Origin: UBA4823 sp034436035
Lineage (GTDB): Bacteria > Chloroflexota > Anaerolineae > Anaerolineales > UBA4823
Assembly (NCBI GenBank): GCA_034436035.1
Contig: DAOTVW010000264.1
Coordinates: 1 to 5,950 of the forward strand
Length of the DNA stretch: 5,950 nucleotides
Direction of reading: 5' to 3'
Positions 1-5,876 of this stretch are shown here, piece by piece. A program made the position numbers and the translations under genes. The notes under the pieces are model-generated. The model did not search any database, was not told where the DNA came from, and saw only the letters and a program-made list of their open reading frames with translations. Within the stretch, counting starts at the first letter, position 1; each line of letters starts with the position of its first letter.

Positions 1-132
1 GTGATCGAAACCAAGCCATTGGCGAGATTGGGCGGTGGTTCGATAACTATCGCAGTAAAGGTATTAAACCAAAACGAAGAAATGGTCATGAAAGGAAATT
101 GGATTGCCCTTGTGGCATCTCGACCAGCGTAA
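1..132 (+). CDS. MaoC-like acyl dehydratase (hot-dog fold), C-terminal fragment
   Basis: This is the 3' end of a gene that begins before the window: frame 1 is open from base 1 to a TAA at 130-132, giving 43 residues. The segment reading VKVLNQNEEMVMKGNWIALV, followed by ASRPA and the stop, matches the usual end of MaoC-type (R)-specific enoyl-CoA hydratases and related hot-dog acyl dehydratases. In those proteins a last beta strand of the form V-x-V-x-N-Q-x-x-E-x-V-M-x-G leads into a short L-V-x-x-R-P tail. Such enzymes hydrate or dehydrate acyl-CoA thioesters in the cytoplasm. The catalytic Asp/His motif would lie upstream of the window, so activity cannot be judged. The stop lies 15 bases before the next start, so the two genes may be co-transcribed. 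The assignment rests on a short tail, so the family is likely and the substrate unknown. Confidence 0.55.
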   Translation: MIETKPLARLGGGSITIAVKVLNQNEEMVMKGNWIALVASRPA

Positions 133-147
133 TGCAAAAAGGTAACT

Positions 148-3100
148 ATGAGTGATTATAGCGAAGAGAATAAGCCTGATGCCGATCAAAGATTAAAGCG
201 CTTATTATCGGAATCAAACAATGAAAATCATGATTCCGAGAATGAGGATAATAATGGAGAAACTACTGAAATTAGTGAGAACGATGCGATAAAACAAATT
301 AAGGATAACCCTGCTACAGAAGAAGAACACACCTTAGAGATTGAAAGCGAGGAAAATGCAACTGAAGAACACGATCTTTCTTCAATTGATCTAGAAAGTG
401 ATTTAACTCAACCGGCAAAGTTAACCGACACACCGGTTTCAAATTACCCAATTTTAGGTGCACATGGGTTGCCTTTGCCTCAAAAGGATGTAAAAGCGGA
501 TAATGATGCAACAAAGGTCGTTTCTTTGGGTAATGCAGCGCTCAAACCGAACCTTTCGCCGACTATTCCAACTCCTATTAAAGAGGTTCCACCTAGCAAA
601 GCATTTGGACAAAATCTAAACAGAACAAACCAGAGAAACAATGAGTATGACTGGAAAGCTGGCAGGACTTATAGTGGATCTGGCTATCCTACTCCACTGC
701 GAAGTGCTCCACCCACACCTCCAAAATCCAATACAAATGACAGCTTTGATTGGAAAATGGCAGGAGGCTGTTTCCTGCGCTCGTTCATCCTAGCCCTTTT
801 TGGACTAGTTATCCTCAGTGTTTGTGGAGTTTCGCTTCTACTGGTTGAATATTATCGAATCGCACGCGATCTCCCCAATATTGAGGAATTAAAGCAAAAA
901 GCCTCCCATTTTGAAACAACTCGAATTTTAGATCGAAACGGTAACTTGCTTTATGAAATTATTGATCCGAATGCCGGAAGAAGAACTTATGTCACCCTTG
1001 ATAAAATTTCCCCTTATCTTGTAGCGGCTACCATTGCCACCGAAGATAAAGAATATTATAGCCATCCTGGCTACAATGTGATGGCAATCTTCCGCGCCTT
1101 TTATCAAAACGCCAGTGCAGGAGACACCGTATCGGGTGCATCTACTATCACGCAGCAGCTTGCGCGGAATCTCCTTTTCACACCGGAAGAAAGGGCAGAC
1201 CGCTCATACCAGCGTAAAGTGCGTGAAGCAATACTGGCAGCCGAATTAACCCGCCGTTATACGAAAGATGAAATCTTAGAACTGTATCTCAATGAAAATT
1301 ATTATGGGAACCTTTCCTATGGGGTAGAAGCGGCAGCCGAAACCTACTTCCATACAAGCGCTGCAAAACTTTCATTAGGACAAGCGGCATTTTTGGCGGG
1401 GTTACCGCAAGCGCCATCTGTTTATGATATTTATACCAACCGAGAACAAACTCTAAAACGCCAAAGTGAAGTTTTAGTTTTGATGTATCGAGTCAGCCAG
1501 GAACAGGGGTGTATCTATGTAAGCAATTCTCCCCAGCGAATTTGCATCGATGCGGTTTCTGCAACAGAAGCCCGCAATGAAATCATGAATTATTCGTTTC
1601 CATCCCCCAATATTCCAATGGAACACCCCCATTGGGTCAACTATATACGCCAACAATTGGAAGCACAATTTGACCCGCAAACGATTTATCGGTCTGGATT
1701 TACGGTATATACAACCCTTGATTCGGAAATGCAGTCCATTGGGGAACGTTTGATACGTCAGCAAGTCGAAAATCTCAAAGACAAGAATGTTACGAATGGA
1801 GCATTAGTTGCCATTCAACCTACCAGTGGTGAAATATTGGCTATGGTAGGATCGGCCGATTTCTACAATAATGCCATTGATGGGCAGGTGAATATGGCGA
1901 TCAGTCCACGGCAGCCTGGATCAGCTATAAAACCGATTACCTATTTGGCAGCTTTTGAAAAAGGATGGACGCCTGCTACATTAATTTGGGATGTGCCATC
2001 AGAATTTCCTCCATCTGGAAAACCGGATGATCCTAGTCCAGCGTATGTGCCCCAAAATTATGACGAAAAATTCCATGGTCCCGTTACGGTTCGTATTGCT
2101 TTAGCAAATTCCTATAATGTACCAGCTGTAAAAGCGCTGCAATTTGTAGGTATTTACGATGATCCCAACACCCCATCCGAAGATGGCTTTATCGCAATGG
2201 CAAAACGGCTTGGAATTACCACTCTAACTCGCCCGGACTATGGGTTATCGCTCACACTAGGTGGCGGAGAAGTAAGCTTGTTAGAGCTTAGCAGTGCATA
2301 CACGGTTTTGGCAAGCGGTGGGCACAAAGTTCCCCTGATCTCGATTTCGAAAATTCTCGATCGTGAAGGGAATATCGTTTACGAAGCTCCTCATGACCCA
2401 CCACCGCAAGTCATTCGTCCTGAGCATGCTTACTTAATCACCTCGATTTTGTCTGATAATGCTGCCCGTACACCGATGTTTGGCGCAGATTCGGTATTAA
2501 AATTGCCTTTCCCTGCCGCGGTAAAAACAGGGACGACGAATGACTTTCGAGATAACTGGACAATTGGTTATAACCCAGAGTTAGTTGTGGGGGTGTGGGT
2601 TGGAAATGCAAATTACACACCAATGAATCATATCAGTGGTGTGAGTGGTGCTGCCCCAATTTGGTCTGAATTCATGAAGACAGTCATCCCCAAAATAAGC
2701 AATGGAAAGCCACCCGCTTTTACCCAGCCGCCTGGCATAATTGAAAAAACCATTTGCGCTATCTCTGGAACAGAGCCCTCGGAATGGTGTCCTCAACAGG
2801 CAACCGAAATATTTGCCGCAGATCAACCACCGTTACCGAAAGAGCAAGATTTGTGGCAAAAAACCTGGATAGACACATGGACTGGATTAAGAGCCAGTGA
2901 TGCTTGCGGCGATTTTCGAAAGGAAGCGTTTGTTTTAAATGTCACGGATCCATTTGCCATCAAATGGATTAAGAACGATCCTGACGGGAAAGACTGGGCA
3001 AAAAAGATGGGCTTCAAAAAGCCGATTCTCTTTGCGCCAAGCCGGGCTTGTCAAGCCGATGACCCTCACCCTAAATTAGAATTCATCCATCCGAAAGATG

Positions 3101-3507
3101 GTGAGACGATAACTGCGCCGATCTTGGACATCTATGCAATCGCGGATGCCACAAAGAATTTCAAGGGGTATCAATTAGATTATGGTATTGGCGGCGACCC
3201 GAAAGATTGGGAAACTTTAAGCGCGGATAATCACCCTTCCGACGCAAGTGAAAAGATGTATAGCTGGGATCTCAGTGATTTTGCATCAGGCATCATTACA
3301 TTACGGTTAACTATATTCAGCACACAGGACACCAGCGCAGAATTGAAAATTCATCTCAATATTCAGGTACCGACACCTACTCCGACGCTGACTCCAACGC
3401 CGGAACCTACCGAAACACAGACACCTGTACCAACCCAAACAGACACCCCGATGCCGAGTAATACACCCGTTCCTAGTGTAACCCCAACGCTGACAAATAC
3501 ACCGTGA
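148..3507 (+). CDS. Class A penicillin-binding protein (PBP1A-like bifunctional transglycosylase/transpeptidase)
   Basis: This bifunctional peptidoglycan synthase has 1119 residues. It polymerises lipid II into glycan strands and cross-links their stem peptides on the outer face of the membrane. Residues 1-205 form a cytoplasmic extension: the first 90 carry 29 Asp/Glu against about 6 Lys/Arg, and the rest is Pro/Asn-rich. One membrane segment spans about 209-234. The GT51 domain (about 262-435) has the ATED motif with catalytic Glu299, GASTITQQLARN (330-341), RKVRE with the second key Glu360, and the EILELYLNENYYG motif (375-387). The transpeptidase domain (about 548-840) has S592-A-I-K595, S655-Y-N657 and K793-T-G-T796, all intact. 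A Cys-containing linker follows, then an Ig-like domain similar to the C-terminal domains of bifunctional PBPs (about 976-1073), and a Pro/Thr-rich tail (1074-1119). The start is supported by an AAGG at 139-142, five bases before the ATG. The protein is longer than typical class A PBPs because of its two tails. The function is secure; the roles of the tails are not known. Confidence 0.97.
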   Translation: MSDYSEENKPDADQRLKRLLSESNNENHDSENEDNNGETTEISENDAIKQIKDNPATEEEHTLEIESEENATEEHDLSSIDLESDLTQPAKLTDTPVSNYPILGAHGLPLPQKDVKADNDATKVVSLGNAALKPNLSPTIPTPIKEVPPSKAFGQNLNRTNQRNNEYDWKAGRTYSGSGYPTPLRSAPPTPPKSNTNDSFDWKMAGGCFLRSFILALFGLVILSVCGVSLLLVEYYRIARDLPNIEELKQKASHFETTRILDRNGNLLYEIIDPNAGRRTYVTLDKISPYLVAATIATEDKEYYSHPGYNVMAIFRAFYQNASAGDTVSGASTITQQLARNLLFTPEERADRSYQRKVREAILAAELTRRYTKDEILELYLNENYYGNLSYGVEAAAETYFHTSAAKLSLGQAAFLAGLPQAPSVYDIYTNREQTLKRQSEVLVLMYRVSQEQGCIYVSNSPQRICIDAVSATEARNEIMNYSFPSPNIPMEHPHWVNYIRQQLEAQFDPQTIYRSGFTVYTTLDSEMQSIGERLIRQQVENLKDKNVTNGALVAIQPTSGEILAMVGSADFYNNAIDGQVNMAISPRQPGSAIKPITYLAAFEKGWTPATLIWDVPSEFPPSGKPDDPSPAYVPQNYDEKFHGPVTVRIALANSYNVPAVKALQFVGIYDDPNTPSEDGFIAMAKRLGITTLTRPDYGLSLTLGGGEVSLLELSSAYTVLASGGHKVPLISISKILDREGNIVYEAPHDPPPQVIRPEHAYLITSILSDNAARTPMFGADSVLKLPFPAAVKTGTTNDFRDNWTIGYNPELVVGVWVGNANYTPMNHISGVSGAAPIWSEFMKTVIPKISNGKPPAFTQPPGIIEKTICAISGTEPSEWCPQQATEIFAADQPPLPKEQDLWQKTWIDTWTGLRASDACGDFRKEAFVLNVTDPFAIKWIKNDPDGKDWAKKMGFKKPILFAPSRACQADDPHPKLEFIHPKDGETITAPILDIYAIADATKNFKGYQLDYGIGGDPKDWETLSADNHPSDASEKMYSWDLSDFASGIITLRLTIFSTQDTSAELKIHLNIQVPTPTPTLTPTPEPTETQTPVPTQTDTPMPSNTPVPSVTPTLTNTP
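769..849 (+). other. Transmembrane anchor segment of the PBP
   Basis: These bases encode residues 208-234 of the PBP, a run dominated by Leu, Ile, Val, Phe and Ala that starts with Cys208 and Arg211 and contains Cys226. It is the only strongly hydrophobic stretch long enough to cross a membrane. It therefore acts as a signal-anchor, placing the roughly 205 preceding residues in the cytoplasm and the catalytic domains outside. This is the usual class A PBP topology. The exact ends are estimates. Confidence 0.85.
3073..3366 (+). other. Ig-like C-terminal accessory domain of the PBP
   Basis: Residues about 976-1073 of the PBP form a separate beta-rich unit after the transpeptidase. It begins with LEFIHPKDGETI and continues through a Y-x-L-D-Y-G-x-G-x-x-P-x-x-W segment (1008-1021) and a W-D-L-S-D-F-A-S-G motif (1040-1048). 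Alternating hydrophobic strands and the 'pattern, strand, W-D-L, G-x-x-x-L-R-L' layout are typical of the small Ig-like modules placed at the end of some bacterial PBPs (BiPBP_C-like). Such modules are thought to bind cell-wall or protein partners. The fold is inferred from the motif pattern, and no ligand can be named. Confidence 0.6.
3367..3504 (+). repeat. Pro/Thr-rich low-complexity tail of the PBP
   Basis: The last 46 codons of the PBP encode a degenerate Pro-Thr repeat (units such as PTPTPTLTPTPEP, TPVPTQT and TPMPSNTP) that ends directly at the TGA. At DNA level this is an imperfect array of ACn/CCn triplets; for example, ACGCTGAC occurs both near 3384 and near 3487. Pro/Thr tails usually act as extended, protease-resistant spacers in the wall and are possible O-glycosylation sites. 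Here no domain or anchor follows, so it is a terminal tail and not a linker. Arrays of this kind can change length by slippage. Confidence 0.8.
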
Positions 3508-3668
3508 AAATGAGGTTTCATCATCATAGTCATTGGGCATGAAAATTGACAATCGGTGACATCAAACCTTTGCCTGCTTTTAACAGAGGAATTTTGTATT
3601 TATTTTCAGATAAAAAATGATGTCGGCAGTAATTTACCAGTTATACTTAAACAAGAGGAGTCATCATC
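3508..3668. other. Intergenic region between the PBP and GNAT genes
   Basis: This 161-base gap holds no convincing gene. I see no stem-loop followed by a T-run, so there is no clear intrinsic terminator for the PBP gene. Weak promoter-like pieces occur: a perfect TTGACA at 3546-3551 without a good -10 at 16-18 bases, and a TATACT at 3642-3647 without a good -35. Either could contribute to a promoter for the genes downstream, but neither pair is complete. A GACATCA (3558-3564) and its reverse complement TGATGTC (3618-3624) are too short and far apart to be convincing. The gap also contains the upstream copy of the direct repeat listed separately. Confidence 0.6.
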
Positions 3669-3679
3669 ATGGAAGTCAT
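3513..3679 (+). repeat. Imperfect direct repeat: AGGnnTCATCATCAT...AGTCAT
   Basis: Two copies lie 143 bases apart. The first is at 3513-3534 and the second at 3656-3679. Both read AGG, two differing bases, then TCATCATCAT (3518-3527 and 3661-3670), then AGTCAT. The second copy has three extra bases (GGA) before AGTCAT. The second copy spans the Shine-Dalgarno and ATG of the GNAT gene, while the first has ATA where the start codon would be. The sequence match is directly visible. That it reflects a duplication is inference, because the core is a simple TCA triplet repeat. Confidence 0.5.
3655..3660 (+). promoter_or_regulatory. Ribosome binding site of the GNAT gene
   Basis: GAGGAG at 3655-3660 is close to the anti-Shine-Dalgarno complement and ends eight bases before the ATG at 3669. 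It fixes this ATG as the start of the acetyltransferase gene. Confidence 0.8.
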
Positions 3680-4790
3680 ACCGATCAACTTAAGCAATCA
3701 AGAAGAAGTCGAAAAATTTATCCGTTTTCCATTTGACTTGTATAAGGGATGCAAATATTGGGTACCGCCGCTTTTAGATGATATGCGTAAAAATCTCAAC
3801 CCGCAAAAACACCCCTTTTACCAGCATTCTGAGGCAGCTTATTTCTTAGCAGTCAATGATGGAAAACCGCTGGGGCGGATAGCTGTGATGGAAAACCGCC
3901 GTTTTAACGAATTAAGGGACGCCAAAGTCGCCTTTTTTGGATATTTCGAGAGTGTAGAAGATGAGAACGTCTCTCATCGTTTGTTTCAAACCATCACGGA
4001 TTGGGCAAAAGACAGAGGATTGAAACAGATACGTGGTCCAAAAGGTTTATTAAGCACAGAAGCAGGCGGCATTTTAGTAGATGGATTTTCCCATTATCCC
4101 GCTTTGACAGTCGCATATAACTATCCTTATTATGACAGCCTCATAAAAAAAGCGGGGTTTGAAAAAGAAACCGATCATCTGTCTGGTTATCTGCCAGCTG
4201 ATCATGTCTTACCAGAAAAAATACTGCGCATAGCAGAAAAGGTCAAAGAAAGAAGAGGCTTCTGGGTTAAAAATTTTGAATCAAAAGATGAAATAAGAGG
4301 CTGGATTAAGCGTGTAGCTGAAGTGTATTCGAAAGCTTTTTCGCAAAACTATAGCTTTATCTATCCAACCGACGCAGAGATTGAGATGATCGCTCATTCC
4401 ATCATCAGTATTGCCGATCCAGCCTTAGTTAAAGTGGTGATGAAAGGGGATGATGTTATTGGATTTCTAATTTCCTACCATGATATCTCGCGTGGTCTAA
4501 AACGGGCAAAGGGTGAATTAATGCCATTTGGGTGGTTTTGGATCTTATTAGAGAAACGACTGACTAAGTGGTTAAATATAAATGGCGGGGGAGTGTTACC
4601 GGAATATCAAGGTTCTGGCGCGACAACGATTTTATATACCGAATTACAAAAATCAATCCGGAATTACCGTTTTAAATACATCGAAGTTGTGCAAGTGGAC
4701 GAAAAAAACCATGATAGTTTTTCGGAAATGGAAAAAATCGGCGTGAAATGGTACAAACGGCATCGCAATTATATCCTTAATATTTCATAG
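3669..4790 (+). CDS. GNAT-superfamily N-acetyltransferase-like protein, substrate unknown
   Basis: This is a 373-residue soluble protein with no signal peptide or membrane segment. It belongs to a widespread but poorly characterised group within the GNAT acyltransferase superfamily. The N-terminal half carries the group's recognisable blocks: a FIRFPFDLYKG-x-x-x-WVPPL opening (17-35), HPFYQHSEAAYFLA (48-61), GRIAVMEN (69-76), and an IRGPKGLLSTEAGGILVDGF stretch (121-140). A second conserved piece, YNYPYYDSLIKKAGF, lies at 150-164. The C-terminal half has the acyl-CoA pyrophosphate-binding motif in the form VLPEYQGSGA (309-318), which fits the GNAT Q/R-x-x-G-x-G/A loop, followed by the expected helix. 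The core GNAT fold is therefore likely in the C-terminal half, with the N-terminal half perhaps a second, degenerate GNAT lobe. The expected reaction is acyl transfer from acetyl-CoA or another acyl-CoA to an amine, but no acceptor can be read from the sequence. The dehydrogenase gene follows 50 bases downstream, so co-transcription is plausible. Family membership is strong; function is open. Confidence 0.8.
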   Translation: MEVIPINLSNQEEVEKFIRFPFDLYKGCKYWVPPLLDDMRKNLNPQKHPFYQHSEAAYFLAVNDGKPLGRIAVMENRRFNELRDAKVAFFGYFESVEDENVSHRLFQTITDWAKDRGLKQIRGPKGLLSTEAGGILVDGFSHYPALTVAYNYPYYDSLIKKAGFEKETDHLSGYLPADHVLPEKILRIAEKVKERRGFWVKNFESKDEIRGWIKRVAEVYSKAFSQNYSFIYPTDAEIEMIAHSIISIADPALVKVVMKGDDVIGFLISYHDISRGLKRAKGELMPFGWFWILLEKRLTKWLNINGGGVLPEYQGSGATTILYTELQKSIRNYRFKYIEVVQVDEKNHDSFSEMEKIGVKWYKRHRNYILNIS

Positions 4791-4792
4791 CA

Positions 4793-4802
4793 GATATATA
4801 TC
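4793..4802. repeat. Ten-base perfect palindrome GATATATATC between two genes
   Basis: GATATATATC is its own reverse complement and starts two bases after the GNAT stop codon, in the 50-base gap before the dehydrogenase. It could be a small operator or an AT-rich promoter element. It could equally be chance in an A+T-rich spacer, since alternating AT is self-complementary by nature. No T-run follows, so it is not a terminator. Confidence 0.25.
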
Positions 4803-4829
4803 ATAGAGATAGACTTTTCAATTGACTAC

Positions 4830-4834
4830 GGAGG
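4830..4834 (+). promoter_or_regulatory. Strong ribosome binding site of the dehydrogenase gene
   Basis: GGAGG, extended to GGAGGTG at 4830-4836, is a consensus Shine-Dalgarno sequence six bases before the ATG at 4841. It sets the start and suggests efficient translation. Confidence 0.85.
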
Positions 4835-4840
4835 TGTAGT

Positions 4841-5875
4841 ATGAAGGCGATGGCAATCCAAAAGATCGGTCGACTGGAAGATAATCCCAATCCATTAAAC
4901 CTTATCGAGATGCCGATACCGCGTCCAAAAAATGATGAAATATTAATTCAAGTCAAGGCTTGCGGCGTTTGCCACACCGAGTTAGATGAAATTGAAGGCC
5001 GTACACCTCCTCCATTTTTTCCTGTTGTGCCAGGTCACCAGGTGGTTGGGAAAGTGGTGGAACGCGGCGATTCAACGAACCGGTTTGCGATAGGTGATCG
5101 AGTGGGGGTGGCTTGGATCTTTTCTGCTTGTGGGAAATGCGAATTTTGCCTCAGGGGTGAGGAAAATTTATGTCCGGAATTCAAAGCAACCGGGCGTGAC
5201 GCTCACGGCGGTTATGCAGAATATATGGTTGTTAAGGAGGGTTTTGCTTATCCTATCCCTGAAACGCTCGATGATTTTCAAGCAGCGCCATTGTTATGTG
5301 CCGGTGCGATTGGATATCGCTCCTTGAAGCTAACTCAAATCCAAGATGGCATGCGGTTAGGACTAACCGGCTTTGGCGCATCGGCTCACTTGGTTTTGAT
5401 GATGGCAAAAGCGCTTTACCCTAAAACGGATATTTATGTTTTTTCACGCAGCGAGAGTGAGCAACAATTTGCCCTGCAATTAGGTGCGGTTTGGGCAGGA
5501 GATATCTCCGCACGTGCGCCAAAATTAATCCACGCCATCATTGACACTACCCCAGTTTGGAAACCAGTTTTAGAAGGGATGCACAATTTATTGCCGGGTG
5601 GGCGGATGGTGATTAATGCTATTCGCAAAGAAAACAATGATCGGGAATTACTGGCAGAGCTGGACTATCCCTCTCAATTGTGGATGGAAAAAGAAATCAA
5701 AAGTGTGGCAAATGTCACCCGCAAAGATGTAGAAGCGTGCTTATCCCTGGCTGCCCAGAGCGGAATAAAGCCAGAAATTCAAGTCTATTCTCTAACGCAA
5801 GCAAACCAGGCGCTTTGGGAATTAAAAAATCGCAAGATTAGAGGTGCCAAAGTATTAGACCTTTCTTTGGATTAA
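4841..5875 (+). CDS. Zinc-dependent medium-chain alcohol dehydrogenase
   Basis: This 344-residue cytoplasmic oxidoreductase of the medium-chain dehydrogenase/reductase superfamily interconverts alcohols and aldehydes using NAD(P)H. The GroES-like N-terminal domain holds the catalytic zinc site: Cys41 in CGVCHTELD, His66 in PGHQ and Cys153 in LLCAGAIGY. The structural zinc lobe is complete, with Cys97, Cys100, Cys103 and Cys111. The Rossmann domain starts with LGLTGFGASAH (173-183), a GxGxxA form of the nucleotide loop. Ser202-Arg203-Ser204 after the second strand may favour NADP(H), as inferred from position only. The length is normal for the family. The usual GHE is GHQ here (Gln67), and together with the GFGASAH loop this points to a COG1064-type 'zinc-binding alcohol dehydrogenase' subgroup and not to classical ethanol dehydrogenases. 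The substrate is not predictable. It follows the GNAT gene by 50 bases, and the next frame begins one base after its stop, so it probably sits inside an operon. Confidence 0.93.
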   Translation: MKAMAIQKIGRLEDNPNPLNLIEMPIPRPKNDEILIQVKACGVCHTELDEIEGRTPPPFFPVVPGHQVVGKVVERGDSTNRFAIGDRVGVAWIFSACGKCEFCLRGEENLCPEFKATGRDAHGGYAEYMVVKEGFAYPIPETLDDFQAAPLLCAGAIGYRSLKLTQIQDGMRLGLTGFGASAHLVLMMAKALYPKTDIYVFSRSESEQQFALQLGAVWAGDISARAPKLIHAIIDTTPVWKPVLEGMHNLLPGGRMVINAIRKENNDRELLAELDYPSQLWMEKEIKSVANVTRKDVEACLSLAAQSGIKPEIQVYSLTQANQALWELKNRKIRGAKVLDLSLD

Positions 5876-5876
5876 G

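Noticed and set aside
3..155. A second open frame (frame 3) across the window start, ending in a TGA at 153-155 that overlaps the PBP start
   Set aside because: Its translation is rich in Arg, Lys and Asn with no family pattern, whereas frame 1 over the same bases matches a MaoC C-terminus and stops cleanly before the PBP ribosome binding site.
3515..3544. TTTCAT (3516-3521 region) and ATGAAA (3539-3544) as a terminator hairpin after the PBP
   Set aside because: The stem is only six A/T-rich pairs around a long loop and no T-run follows, so it would not act as an intrinsic terminator.
1474..3552. Minus-strand open frames opposite the PBP, including one over its Pro/Thr-coding end
   Set aside because: They are short, lack ribosome binding sites and recognisable domains, and lie antisense to a gene with complete catalytic motifs. 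Their amino-acid content simply mirrors the coding strand.
3546..3574. TTGACA at 3546-3551 as a sigma-70 promoter for the GNAT gene
   Set aside because: The -35 hexamer is perfect, but the bases 16-18 downstream (around 3568-3575, reading cctttgcc) do not resemble a -10 box.
3616..3738. A 40-codon open frame starting with ATGATG before the GNAT gene and running into it
   Set aside because: It lacks a Shine-Dalgarno sequence, mostly overlaps the well-supported GNAT gene in another frame, and encodes a low-quality basic peptide.
5094..5637. Alternate-frame open reading frames inside the alcohol dehydrogenase on both strands
   Set aside because: They overlap a dehydrogenase with all zinc ligands and the nucleotide loop in place, and they show no independent start signal or family pattern.
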